From the NCBI GenBank assembly GCA_022606135.1, contig JABYQN010000007.1, positions 2,046,001 through 2,110,000 of the forward strand: a stretch of 64,000 nt of DNA. The letters run 5' to 3'. Source of the stretch: Fomes fomentarius (taxonomy: Eukaryota > Basidiomycota > Agaricomycetes > Polyporales > Polyporaceae). The position numbers and the translations under genes were made by a program. This document shows, piece after piece, positions 1-12,596 of the stretch (positions are counted from its first letter, which is position 1; each line of letters opens with the position of its first letter). The notes under the pieces are model-generated. The model saw only the letters and a program-made list of their open reading frames with translations, was not told where the DNA came from and searched no databases.

Positions 1-1433
<1,433 letters not shown>

Positions 1434-1829
1434 GGCCGGCGTCGTGGACGCTAAGGATAATTACGGGGATAATGTAGAGTGCAAGAGGAAGAATATGGCG
1501 CCCGCTGCCGAAGTCCGCGTACAAGCTGTTGCCACTCGTGGGCACAGATCGAGCGCCACACACGGTATGATATCTGCTTCCATCCCACCCTGACACTTGC
1601 CGGCCTCAAACAGACTATAGTTCTGTGCTTGAACTATTCATCAGACACAGCTCGGCCTGACGAGCCTTGAAATATCTGCCGACGCCGTGACTAGTCAGCA
1701 ATCTTCCTCTGGAGACACCTGGGAGACACCTATATAGACGGGTCTAGGCTGGTAGGGAAGCCCAAACATCTCTCTTCTCTCCACCCAGCATCGTGCGCAA
1801 TCGAAGCTCCTCGGATATTGCACCGCGAC
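1434..1829. promoter_or_regulatory. Divergent promoter region between GEM1 and the F-box/WD40 gene
   Basis: This 396-bp gap separates the two start codons. A TATA-like TATATAG lies at 1731-1737, about 95 nt upstream of the F-box gene ATG. It is preceded by two near-identical GGAGACACCT/GGGAGACACC words at about 1711-1730. No TATA-like box is obvious on the GEM1 side. Promoter function is inferred from position only. Confidence 0.4.
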
Positions 1830-3375
1830 ATGCATGCAAACCCGCTTCCCAGTGACGTCTGGATCGCAGTGCTGCAGTACTTATCCTGTGGAGATCTGGC
1901 TCATCTCTCGGAAGTGTCACAATACTTTCATGCACTGGTGCGTGTCATATCATTAGACAGTAGCCTGAGGGCTGACGGAGGACTCTGTAGGTTCAAGAGT
2001 ACGGCTGGAAAACGTACCTGAACGCAAATCCACGATCAACATGGAGTTTATCGAAGTCAATGCAACTATGGGACTCTCGGGACCGGGTCCGGTCAGTGGT
2101 TGATTTACCTATGCGTGATGTCGTGTGTTGAACTCCATCCGCAGTTATAACACTATCACTGACCAGAACTGGACGGCGCACCACTTCGTCGCGCGACCAC
2201 TGGCCTCCAAATGGACCTCAAAGCTTCAGCCACACCTGGCTATCAACAAATCGCGCCTATTCGTTGCCGCCGCCAGCTACATCGACTCTTACGTGTTCGG
2301 AAGATCTGCAGAGCCCGGAGCCGCTCCGAGCATCCAATTTGAGTGCGCGTACATGACCAACAGGGTCTTGCAGGCCTCTCGCGATATCTCGAGTATACAG
2401 TGCATCCCCGACGGTGGCTTCGACCGCACAGTATACGTAGGATACGCTGATGGCACGCTAGAGCGTGTTGTTCTGCCCGCGTGCAAACCTGGGACACGGG
2501 GCCCCATCCATCTCGAGGCTAGCCACCGCGACAGGAGACCATATCACGGAACCGAGGTTGTCGAGAGCATCTCGTCCAACGGCGATCATGTCTTATCTCT
2601 CTCGTCAAATGGTACAGCCGCCTTCTTTTCGAACACCGACCCATCCCCGCAATTCATCGAGCTCCAGTCTCGGGGTTGGGCCTCCCATCTCTCGGACCGG
2701 CATGCGATCCTAGGAGCATCTTCCTTAACGCCCCTTCTGGTGCATGCTCTGCGTGAATCACGTCTATCAACCACGCCGTCGCTCATCCTCACCAACTCTA
2801 CCCACGACGACCACCCGCGTGCGTCCGCCGTGTATGGAATATGTGGCGCACCACCTTGCGCACCGTGGGGTGCACCAGAGAACATCGTCATCTCTGGCTG
2901 GTACGACGGCATCGTGAACGTGCATGATCTTCGGTCCTCGCGGCGTGCTCATCGTATTCCAGGGGTGGCTTCTCACCCGGCAGGCGGCGCGCTGTACCCT
3001 GTGCTCAGTCTGTGCGATCCCTGGCTCGCAGAGCCAATCTACGACGTGTCGGCCGGTGGAGGCGCAGGATCCCACATTGCAGCCGGGACTGCACGTCACA
3101 GCGTTGTCGCCTTTTGGGACGTGCGTGCGGCGAGACGTGGCTGGAGTGTGCACGCACCGGGGAATGACTCGTCCCCAGTGTATTCGGTTGTGTTGGAAAG
3201 CTCGAGGCTTTTCGGCACGACTCAGGCGCGTCCGTTCGTTTTGGACTTTGGGCCGGGGGCGAAGGAAGACACATACCCAACTTTGACGCGACCTCCCAGG
3301 GAGGATGGACTGAAGAGACGGGATAGTCGTGGCGTTGGATTCTACGTGACGAGGTACCCACACTCGCGGCAGTGA
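1830..3375 (+). CDS. F-box protein with WD40-like beta-propeller
   Basis: Probable substrate receptor of an SCF ubiquitin ligase. The F-box is at the N-terminus (residues about 4-40: PLPSDVWIAVLQYL then LAHLSEVSQYFHAL). The rest resembles a degenerate WD40 propeller, with blades such as VISGWYDGIVNVHDLR and IAAGTARHSVVAFWDVR. Three exons (1830-1937, 1991-2091, 2145-3375) give 1440 nt, a whole number of codons, for 479 aa. Introns are 53 nt with GT-AG ends. The ATG at 1830 places the F-box at the extreme N-terminus, as usual in this family. The substrate cannot be predicted. Confidence is high for the F-box and moderate for the number of propeller blades. Confidence 0.85.
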
Positions 3376-3717
3376 GCCAGACAATGTCGATGTACTAATT
3401 AGTAACGCAAGTAGATGTCCTTGTATGATTGACCATCGGCCCTAGAGTAAGTACTGGTTACTATCCATGCCTGTGACACGGACTAGCTCAGTCCGCCAGG
3501 GTGCACCTTCCATGGCTTCGAATTACTTTGCGAACCGTTAGTCCATATATAGCGAGGTTATGTCCTTTTTGGGAAACGCAAGAAGTGGTCCGACGGCGCG
3601 TATTTGTTAGAACTGGGTTAGAACGCCCTCCCCTCTGGCACTGTCTCGTGAACACTCTTCCCCACTTCTCCTCATCCTCCGGGCTCATCCTCCAGGCTAC
3701 CCTCCGCTATTCTCATT
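3376..3717. promoter_or_regulatory. Intergenic region with TATA-like box upstream of ERG26
   Basis: The region lies between the F-box gene stop and the ERG26 ATG. ATATATA is present at 3545-3551, about 170 nt upstream of the ATG, and the stretch from about 3640 to 3717 is pyrimidine-rich, as is common just upstream of fungal starts. No other gene is visible. Confidence 0.3.
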
Positions 3718-5189
3718 ATGTCCTCGCGCACAAAAGACGTCTACCTGGTCATTGGCGGCAGTGGTTTCCTCGGGCGGCATATCGTTGAGGCTCTCCTTGC
3801 GCGAGGAGACTCCGTGTCTGTCTTTGACATAGTACAACGATACCACGACGTGCCTTTCTACTCAGGCGACATCAGTGAGGAGGAGCAGGTTGCGGATGCC
3901 TTACGCAAGGTGTGCCCGACAGACCCTTTGCAATTCGAGGCGGAGCTGACCTAGCATAGAGCGGTACAACGTGCATTATTCACACTGCATCCCCTCTCCA
4001 TGGTCTTGACGATCCCGCGTTGTACTGGAAGGTTAATGTCGATGGCACACAGGCTGTTATCAATGCTGCAGTCGCCACCGGCGTTCCAAAATTGGTCTAC
4101 ACGAGCTCCGCCGGCGTAGTCTTTGACGGAAACAACCTGATTGACGTCGACGAACGGATACCCCAACCAGAGAAGGCCCTGGACCCGTACAACGAGTCAA
4201 AGGCAAAGGCAGAAGAGATTGTGCTTGCTGCGAACGGAAAGGGCGGTCTGTACACTGTCGCGCTGCGGCCAGCAGGAATCTTCGGGTGAGTGCCCCTGTT
4301 CTTCGGTCATCGTGTCTCCAGATGAGCGAATTCGCGCACGTAGACCGGGGGATCGTCAAATGCTCGCGGGTCTATTCCAGGCATGGCAGCGTGGCCAGAG
4401 TCATATACAAGTCGGCGACAACACGAACTTGTTCGACTGGACATACGTCGGCAATGTCGCATACGCGCATCTCATCGCAGCGGACAGGCTTGGTCCCCCC
4501 AATCCAGCAGACACCGAACGCATCAGGCAGAACCTGACCGTCGCTCTTCCCTCCATTGAGCTCACAACGAAGCGTCAACGCGTCCCGAGCTCGCTGGCAC
4601 GGCCACTCGGGCCGTACGTCACACCGCCCCGAATGCCGACCAGATCATCGCGAACTGGGCAAACCCGGACTACGAGTCGCCTGTGCCGCGACCGGCTGTG
4701 CGGGGAAAGTTTGACCAGTTTTCGGAAGCAGCTCTCGAACGGGAGGACGGCATACAACTGCAGGTCGCAGGGCAGGCGTTCTTTATCACGAACGGCGAGC
4801 CGACGGGCTTCTGGGATTTGCCCCGGGTGGTGTACCGGTTCTTCGACGAGCATTTCCAGAAGCCGAACACGAAGAGGAGATTGATCCTACCACAGGGGCT
4901 CGGATTGATCCTCGCAAGCGCGGCGGAGTGGTGGGCGTGGCTCGTCGGGAAGGAGCCCGGATTCACGCGGTACCGTGTCACATACAGTTGCGCTTGGCGT
5001 TGCTTCAACATCGAGAAGGCGAGGAGGGTGTTGGGATATGAGCCCCAGACGGGGCTTGAGGACGGTATCAAAAAGACTTTCGAGGTGTGTTGGCACCCCC
5101 TCTTCTATCGTATCGAGACACCATCTCAAGTGCGTTTCCAGTGGTGGGCAGCTGAGCGGCAGAAGGCCGAGCAGACCGCGAAAGCTTAA
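3718..5189 (+). CDS. ERG26: Sterol-4-alpha-carboxylate 3-dehydrogenase, with one apparent 1-base frameshift
   Basis: NAD(P)-dependent short-chain dehydrogenase of the 3-beta-HSD family. It oxidises and decarboxylates the C4-carboxysterol during C4 demethylation in ergosterol synthesis at the ER. The N-terminus has the Rossmann motif VIGGSGFLGRHIVEALL; later come VYTSSAGVVFDG, the catalytic YxxxK in DPYNESKAKAE, LRPAGIFGPGDRQ, and NLFDWTYVGNVAYAHL. The C-terminal part has GQAFFITNGEPTGFWDLPR. Exons are 3718-3909, 3960-4285, 4344-5084 and 5142-5189. The spliced length is 1307 nt, one short of a multiple of three. The frame breaks at the C-run at 4627-4630: upstream reads GPYVTPP, and downstream resumes in another frame as NADQIIANWANPDYESP. 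This fits a lost C in a homopolymer, either a sequencing error or a recent mutation. The family is certain; whether this copy works is not. Confidence 0.88.
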
Positions 5190-5395
5190 AAGGTACCACC
5201 TAGTGATGCCATCCTCATGATTTTATGGTCTTACTGTGTCGGTTATACCCGTATAACATACTCGTGGATGCTGCATGTCGCTCTATGTCACGTCAGATAA
5301 TGGATACCGGACGCCTCGAACGGCTTCCGATGAACATAAGAACAACAGTCTCCAGAGTGCGTACATAGTCGTGGCGAAAGTATGGCATCAACACA

Positions 5396-6576
5396 TCATG
5401 ATTTCTTCCCTTTCCTTTTGACCTTGGTGTGTCTCGGAGACGCGCTCGATGTGCCCGTTGCGGCGGAACGGTCAATGGGCGCGGTGTCCTGCGAACATGA
5501 ATCGCCTTCGTCTGACTCGGTTTCGGTTTCTGCTCCTTTAATCTTCGCAGCCTTGCGCTCTAGTTTCCTATTCCGCCTTTCCTCCTTCCGGGCCCGCCTC
5601 TCTGCTTTCCATCTCTTCCTCTCCGCCCTCTCCGCTTTTCTGGCAGCCTTTGAAGCCTTGGAGTCTTCCAAAACTTCTTCGTCTTCGTCGTCGTTCGCGT
5701 CAGAGGCATGCGTCCCCACCACCGCTACCATCTCCATTTCCTTCCCCTTCCCCTTCCCCTTTGACTTCGACCGCGACTTCCCATCCTTCTCCTTAGCTTC
5801 CCGTTTCCGACGCTTCCGTTCCTGCTTATCCTCCTCCTCATCTTCCCTCTCCGCCTTCCGCTTCTTGCTCATGCTCTTGTTGTCCTTCGACCTAACGGTC
5901 TCGCGCGTGCGGGGACGCGGAGAGGCGGGAGATGACAGACGCACCACACTCGCAGGCTCCTCGGATCCACTCTTCTCTTCATTGGTGAGAACCGGTCCAC
6001 GATAAAACATCGAGTATAGCATACGGCGAGCGGCTTGCTGCTTTGCAGCGGCCATGATGCTGAGACGTGGGGTGACGCTTCCGCTCGCCTGAGACTCCGA
6101 AGGGGTGGTCGTTCCGGAGAGTGCTGGGGTACCCGTTGTAGGTCTGCGATTTGAGATAATGCCTGTGCTGGTGCGTTTGAGGGATAAGGCTGGGGTGGTA
6201 CTCCCTTCACTATCCTGTAGCGCGCAACATAGAAGTAAGCTGCCCTGGTTCGTGGACGGGCGATATAAATGTATATGTATGTACATACCGACTTGTCGGA
6301 CTCATCGTCTGAGTTATGTACTTTGACTGAGATGCTGACTGCAGCCGCTTGGAAAACACTGCATGGCCCACCGTGTTCAGTGCCTGTACATTAACCAACA
6401 TGAGATGGTACGTACTGATCCCAGAACGGAAAGGCCTCATCGCGGTCTTTTCCTATGCCTGCAAGGGTTTTCTTCTGTACGACCGTTACGGGTTTTGTGA
6501 TGGCGCCATTGCGGAGTCCATTGCCCTTTCCCGACCAGCCTTGAGCCACAAGGTGTGCGTGGCCGTCGAGAGGCAT
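5396..6576 (-). CDS. TMA23: G-patch nucleolar protein, Tma23/GPATCH4-like
   Basis: Probable nucleolar ribosome-biogenesis factor. The N-terminus is a G-patch-like segment (residues about 10-50: AQGWSGKGNGLRNGAITKP, then TLAGIGKDRDEAFPFWD), which matches the conserved start of the Tma23/GPATCH4 family. Exon 1 is 6576-6416. A short second exon near 6358-6290 encodes VFQAAAVSISVKVHNSDDE. After an intron, the last exon runs from about 6229 to the stop at 5396. The C-terminal half is a highly charged Lys/Arg/Glu-rich tail typical of nucleolar proteins and probably disordered or coiled-coil. The start codon at 6576 puts the G-patch at the extreme N-terminus, as in homologues. The long open frame on the opposite strand (5382-6005) is a shadow of this biased tail. 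Confidence 0.82.
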
Positions 6577-6766
6577 CGTGGAGTGTCCAGGAGACAGAAG
6601 TGAGGAACTTGGAGTTGAAGATCAAGGCGGCGGAGAGAAAAGTACGGGCACACGTGACCCAGGGACGCGCGCGCAAAGCGGGTGGCTGCGTCGGGCTCGC
6701 GTCTCAAGTCAACCATCTCCCACCTCCCCGACCTCCGCCCCGCCGCCCTCAAGACCGCCCCTGCCG
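6577..6766. promoter_or_regulatory. 190-bp bidirectional promoter with CACGTG palindrome
   Basis: This gap separates the divergent starts of the Tma23-like gene and the borealin-like gene. CACGTG lies at 6651-6656 and is followed by AC, giving the Cbf1-type core CACGTGAC. Such E-boxes bind bHLH factors in fungi. Use of this site is inferred. Confidence 0.4.
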
Positions 6767-8162
6767 ATGTCGGGATCACGCTCTCGGAAATACAGCCCAG
6801 AGGAGAGGGAGCAGCTCCTCGCGAACCTCGACCTCGAAGGTCAGTGCTCCTCTTACCCACCCGCAGCCGCGTCCTTCAATGCCTTTTGCGGTCGATAGTG
6901 GCACACAAGACGCGCCAGTTCGAAGACTGGATGGCGGACACACTGGAGAACTTCCGGATGCACCAGGAGATCCTCATCTCCCGCATGCCGCGCATCGTCC
7001 GCAACGTCACCATGCGGGAGTTCGCCAAGTATAAAGGAGACGTCCAAGCGGCCGTCAAGGGGCTCAGTCGCGAGCTGCTGGGTTTGGAGGACGCGACCAT
7101 CGACTTTGGCACGCGTAAACGGAAGTGGGTAGAGAGTCAGGAGGCGGAGGACAGCAAGCTCGCAAAGGGTCAAGATACAGAGTCGTCAAGAAACGTCAAG
7201 AGCGGTATGCCTCTCCGTCGTGCGTTAGTGGGTCACGACTAATTCACGACTGATCCTGTTGTAGCTCGAACAGTCGCTGCCACACCAAAGAAGAAGCCAA
7301 CACCCCCAGTTGCGCCTTCCACCGGCCACAGATCGCGCTTACCGATCACCAAGACCCCAGCGAAGGTGTGTGTTCCCATATCATCGCCCACGATAATAAA
7401 AACTCAACCTTGCACATACAGACTCGTAACATCTCCCGGGTACCGTCAGGAGCAGGCTCACCAAGTCCGCAGAAGGGCGTTCCCAAACCCATCGGCTTTC
7501 CTCGTACCCCCTCTCGCTTTGCGTCTCCCTCCAAACCGACACAAGCCGCACGTCCAGCCTCTCGTATACCCTCTTCCTCAACATTTAACCCTGTCCTACC
7601 GTCCGAAGCAAATCACCCACGATGGCCACGCAAGAACGAGAACATGCTCAGTGTGAACGGTTCTCCACTTGCGAACCCATACCAGCTCGACCTGAAAGAC
7701 TGGTTCAAGGCCGTAGCCGAGGGCAATCCAGACGTACCAGACAGTAAACGGCTTGGGGTACCAGGGGCAGGCAAGACACTGAAGAAGCAGCGGAGCATCA
7801 TCGTGCGCTCCGCATCGGGCTCTTCGCTGCTTGGGACATCAGACTCACATGGTGCGCACTCGCGGTCGGCGTCACAGGCCTCCACGCTTGTTGGATCCGA
7901 GTCGCAGACAGACGTACGGAAAGGGAGTACCGTCAGCCAACGCATATCAGAATCGTCGGATGACCCCTTTGCCGCTCCCACTTTCTCCGCGTTGGTCTCG
8001 GTGCACACAAGAGACGGGCATGTGCTCGAATTCAACCCTTTGCAAACGTCTCCGGAGGAACTCGACGCGCTGGAAGGGATCACGGACAGTGCGAAGAAGC
8101 AGGCGAAGGAGGATATGGCACGGTTGATACAGGTTACACTGGAGAGGTGGAAACTGAGCTAG
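6767..8162 (+). CDS. Borealin/Nbl1-like chromosomal passenger complex protein
   Basis: Borealin (Nbl1 in budding yeast) binds the survivin/Bir1 and INCENP/Sli15 N-terminus in the three-helix core that targets Aurora kinase to centromeres. Exons 6767-6839, 6899-7204, 7265-7365 and 7422-8162 sum to 1221 nt, coding for 406 aa in frame. The N-terminal helix is recognisable (residues about 10-75: EEREQLLANLDLEVAHKTRQ, then FEDWMADTLENFRMHQEI and MTMREFAKYKGDVQAAVKGL). The middle is basic, Ser/Pro-rich and probably disordered. The C-terminal 60 residues (VSVHTRDGHVLEFNPLQTSP, then DMARLIQVTLERWKLS) look like a folded module; in metazoan borealins a C-terminal module serves dimerisation or targeting. 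Assignment rests on the N-terminal domain. Confidence 0.82.
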
Positions 8163-8428
8163 TGGTGTACCTGTACCACACGTCAGTTTGTGTCTTCATT
8201 GGTTATCTCTCCCTATGATCCGGACTGTCTTGCAAGATCCACTCGTACATACAATATTGCTCGCCTCATCCAAACCTCACCGCACATATTCCCAACTCTT
8301 ACCTCTCGGCATTGATTTCTTCTGTCACGCCTGTATAGTTTCGATCGGTGTATTGTATCAAGCATGCTCGTACAGTCGTACTTCGCAGACTGGGCTGTGC
8401 CCTCTCAGGATCATGGGGTTTGGGATAC
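8163..8428. other. Convergent intergenic region
   Basis: A 266-bp gap between the stops of the borealin-like gene (plus) and POP1 (minus). No gene or clear terminator hairpin is visible. It must hold both polyadenylation regions. Confidence 0.5.
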
Positions 8429-11400
8429 TCAATGCAGGAGTTCCAGCAGTGCAGCACGACAGATCGTCTCATCGCGGTTCCGCAACTTCACCAGCAGCTT
8501 CGAGCCGTTGCGCAGCCTGTATGGAACAATGCGGTCAGGACAGCCTCGGCACACCAGATGCCGCTGCTCACCTCTCAGCTTGCTTTCGCAGCTCCAGGTA
8601 TCCCGTCAGGGGCACCGCACCAACCGCATATCCCTCCCCAAGCGAAAGCGAGAAGCTACCAGTCGTTACATAGCCAATGATACCGTCAGGCGAAGGCGGC
8701 ACCTGCGAGAGCTGTCGCATAAAGGGGCCTTGGTGAGTCGAGTCTCATGGTGCAAGTTGCACAGACGAAACAGTCACCTACCTCAGTCTCGTCAGGTCCG
8801 CTCTCGATAAGCGACAGGCCCTTCTTTCTCTTCGCTTGTGCATTCATCCAGGCCCTTGCCTCCTCGTCTTCAACACGGTAGACCACAGCCAGGTCGTCTG
8901 GACATCCACGTCCAGAGATGGTGAAGCTCACCTGGACGAGCGCACCTTGCATCAGCTGTTGAGGCCGCGAATCCGGATGCAACGGGCCTAGCTTGCGTTT
9001 AGCCCGTGCTTGATTGACCTGCGCAAGCAGCCCGGTGGCAGGGTTGGGCGTCGAAGATATCGCCGTGATGATTGTGGGTACGTCGGATCCCAGTAAGAGC
9101 CAGGGGTCGGGCTTCTTGTCGCCCGCGCTGGTTGCGCCAGGAGCAGGGGCGGTGGCGTCGACGACCATCCTCTGCGTGTCCACGAAGTCCTCAAGTTCCT
9201 GCGGCTCTGGAGGCTCCTCGATGCCAAGAACGACGCGCCAGTCTGGACGCCACGGGCTCCTTGTTCCCAGCTTGTCGTAGTTCGGACGCTTCGCGGGAGG
9301 TTTGCGCTCCCATGTCTCGCGCTCCTCGTCTGCTCTGTCCTCCGTGTACTCGTCGTACGCCTCGGTAGCGGGGAAGTCGCGCGGGAAGTACGTGGATCCG
9401 GCCTCGAATGCTTGCGTCTGCCGCTCGCGCTGCCCGCCCACGCGTGTGCCGGTGTAGATGAGGGACGAGAAGAAAGGCATGCCCCACCCTTGCGGCACGA
9501 TGAGCGTCCAGCCGTGCAGCGCAGTCCCAGTGTTTACGCGAGGCGATTTGGTAGTCTGAGAGAGCTCAGCATTCTCGGCAGATCGCTGGATCAGCAGGAC
9601 GGGGATGCGGTCGTCGTTTCGCTCAGACTTGAGAGGCGTGCCCGGCACAAGGTTCTGAAGCAATTCAACTAGAGTCAACTTTATGGGACCATGACCAGTA
9701 CGTGTAACTGACCTGAGATCGACGCTGGTCAAGGTCTTTCTTCTTGTACCGCGGTTTGCGTAGTGACTTTCTCGTTGACTCGTCCCAAATCTCACTTTGG
9801 GCGAGTGCAGCAGACGGATGGACCGTCAATGTAGGGGAGAGCGTTGCCCCTGGCTCGATATTGAGCTTGGCGTTCTGAGGTGGGAAACTAGAGTGTGGAG
9901 GCATCAGACGACCTCTGAATTTCGCAGAACAGAGATGACAACCTCAAGCGTGGATCATAGACGGTGAAACCCACCACCATTCCTTTTGGCACGGAACCCA
10001 CAGACTGTATGCGATTGAGAGAGCTCCAGAACTGATCCATGTCAGCAAACCAGAACCTTGCGCCGCATTCCACACACATACCTTCTTGAAGTCCTCCCTC
10101 TTGTCGTCAACGGGCTTCAGAGCACCCTTGATGATCTGACTGGCCTTCGGGCCCATGATCTCATAGACGTTGAAGTGCTCCCTCAGGTCAGCTATCTCAA
10201 GCTCGGCAATACGACCAGCTTGCTTGGCAGAGTCAAGAGCGAAAGACGCAGAGGTCCGGAGCGCTTCGTGTACTTGCTCAGTGACGGACGGATGCACGCG
10301 TATCCAGACGATACGAACACGCTGCGTGAGGTCACTTGTAGAGGTTGTAGCTTTCTCTTTCCCTTTGCTCTTGCCCTTGCCTTTCTGTGTCGGAGGCTGC
10401 TCCTGAGTGGAGTCATGGACTTCTGCGTGCCATAGGATCGCTGCAGGACCGATCAAATTGTAAGGATACTTGTTGTATCCGTATATGTACGTCTCCGTTG
10501 CGCGTGCCCCTGTCAGGAATCTTAAGAGTGGTGGAGGTCAGTGTACTTGACCATGCCACTATGACAGACGGCTCACCTCACGGCTCCGGAGCTGGGGCCC
10601 TGACAATCGCAGCAGCTATCCAGAGTCATTCGTAAGAGATCTTCAGGACCTTTCAGTTCGATCGTCGCGAAGTAAGAGGCATCGTGCAATATCGATCCAT
10701 GCACAGAGGCTCGATGAGAGGGACGGAAGGATTTTTCCGTTGGTGTAACGGCCTGCGGGTTCGTAAACTGGACTGCTGCAGATGCACAGAATCGGATTGA
10801 CTCACCAATCTGTAATCCCACAGATTCTCCATATGCATTCGCTTCGCATGCCATATGTGCGTCTCAAGCCAAGTCTTGTCGCCTACGGTCAGAATAGTGG
10901 TCAGTTAAGCGACCATCGAACGACCTCAGTAACGCACGTTGTCGACGAAGTAGTTCGATAGTCCGCTTCACCCTCTTGAGTTTGCCTTGTTTTGGGTTTT
11001 GGCGACCTAACGCCTTCTTGCGTGCAGGATCCATCTTGGGCGCATGGCAAAACACTGAGCACATCGCACAAGCACGGTGAATGGATGCGTACCTCCGCGC
11101 GAGCCTTGTCCCGTAATCTCAACGGTACCCTTCTGACATTGTGGCTGGCCGCTCGCCGACGAAGGTGTCGGGGAAGCACCTGCCACGCGCGTTGTGTGGA
11201 GTTGGACCTTCCAGTACATCAGTCAAGAAGTCGAATGCAAAAGGATGAGGAGACACACCGAGCATTCTGCATGGCCTCTTGCATAGCATTGATCTCAAAG
11301 GCTCTTGCCTGCGCAAATGTGTGAGTACTATAGGTCGAACAAGCAGTATTACAGTAAAAGCACCTCCGCAAATCGCTCTACGTCTATCGCCCCTGGCATC

Positions 11401-11616
11401 CCCTTCATGCCTTGTCAATCGCTCACTTGAGAGAATTCATCGAACGTCGCGTGATATGAACTTACTATCAAATCGCACTGACTTCGAGGGGCCTGCTAAA
11501 GTAGTGTCCACATCCTGAACAGCAATTGTGCGCGCGATCGCGGTCTTTTGTTTCTTGCGCTCTCGTCCGGAGAGTTCCTCGGAGGCACGCGATTCGTTCT
11601 GTCGCTTGGGGGGCAT
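8429..11616 (-). CDS. POP1: Ribonuclease P/MRP protein subunit POP1
   Basis: Largest protein subunit of nuclear RNase P and RNase MRP, needed for 5' tRNA maturation and rRNA processing. The ATG at 11616 begins MPPKRQNESRASEEL. After the first intron comes the conserved PGAIDVERFAEARAFEINAM, then LPRHLRRRAASHNVRRVPLR, then TWLETHIWHAKRMHMENLW, all hallmark POP1-domain motifs. The POPLD domain has GWTLIVPQGWGMPFFSSLIY and GGQRERQTQAFEAG near 9400-9500. The C-terminus is in two further exons: one encodes PPSPDGIIGYVTTGSFSL. The last, after an intron at about 8514-8571, ends LRNRDETICRAALLELLH with its stop at 8429-8431. About a dozen introns near 50 nt are present. I estimate roughly 800-900 aa, normal for the family. 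No lesion was seen. Confidence 0.95.
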
Positions 11617-11843
11617 GCTACTCGTCTGTCAAAGTCCTGAGCCAGGTGGAAGCTAGCAGAGTCAAAGCAAATGCTTGTAGGAATCCAATCAAGGAATTGA
11701 ACGCGTCAGAGGATGGTGTGGCTGGAGACGGAAATGAGACTGACTTTCCAGGAAGACGCGTTGCTCAAGCGCCCGTCGCGTCCCGGACTTCGCACATATC
11801 GCACCGTCACGCACACGCACGGGTTCGCCCGCTCACCACCACC
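11617..11843. promoter_or_regulatory. Bidirectional promoter region between POP1 and a mitochondrial protein gene
   Basis: This 227-bp gap lies between the divergent starts. No TATA-like word stands out. Function is inferred from position. Confidence 0.3.
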
Positions 11844-12596
11844 ATGGCCTCCCTCGCCGCCCGCACGCTCCCTGTCGCCCGGACACCCTCTTCACGCGTC
11901 GTCGCACATCGTCTGCTCTCAACCACGCGGGTCGTGCGCCAGGAGGCGACGCCTAACTTGGGGTCCGTTCCCCCAGCAAAGAAGCCCGTTGGAGCCTTCC
12001 GCGGCGGGTGAGTGTGCTCGGTTACTCAGGCTGGCATTTATCTTTGACACTGACATCCGCTGGGCAGTATCGTCGGATTCTTGTTTGGCTTCTCTTTGGC
12101 TTCGTCACTTGCTGCGTATCACTTGTTGGAAGAGTACAAGTTGGCGTCGGCGGCCTTGCAGGCGAGCGTGGAGGAATTGCAAACAAGCACACAAAAGGTA
12201 TGTTCTCGGCCTCTCTGTTAGTTACCACTACCTAGATACCCTCCGTCACATTATAGGTGTCCGCACACGTTCGTAGAATAGAAGCGGTAGAGAAGGAGCT
12301 GAAGGCTTTGAGCGAGTCCTCGGCCACCAAGGAGGACATCTCTCGCGTACGTGCCGAGATGAAGAAGTTGTATGATGGGCTTCACGTCGGTGAGTAACGA
12401 AATATATGTCAACCATCGATCACAGTTCTCAATCTACATTCAGAATTTCTGGACTTACGGGCGCATGTGTGGGGTATTCGTGAGTGGTCTCCTCTTCCAT
12501 ATAGCATACAAGGGACTCACTTGCAGCCGTAATGCCTCAGAACAAGATCTTCATTCTCTGTCAGAGAAGGAGGCCAGTACTGTCCGTATTGTGTGA
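11844..12596 (+). CDS. Small mitochondrial membrane protein with coiled coil, function unknown
   Basis: Five exons (11844-12007, 12068-12197, 12257-12389, 12444-12479, 12541-12596) sum to 519 nt and encode 172 aa. The N-terminus (MASLAARTLPVARTPSSRVV, then RLLSTTRVV) is rich in Arg/Ser/Ala without acidic residues, as in mitochondrial presequences. Residues about 56-75 (IVGFLFGFSLASSLAAYHLL) form one hydrophobic segment. They are followed by a long heptad-rich stretch (ALQASVEELQ to SATKEDISRVRAEMKKLYDG) predicting a coiled coil. The C-terminus reads EFLDLRAHVWGIQQDLHSLS. This layout suggests an inner-membrane protein with a coiled-coil domain. I do not recognise the family by name. The clean splice phases support a real gene. 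Confidence 0.7.

Noticed and set aside
3480..3540. tRNA-like A-box word (TAGCTCAGTC) followed by TTCGAAT
   Set aside because: The arms do not pair, there is no acceptor stem, and the spacing does not fit a tRNA.
5382..6005. 207-codon plus-strand open frame
   Set aside because: Antisense shadow of the Lys/Glu-rich tail of the Tma23-like gene; Ser/Phe-rich by composition only.
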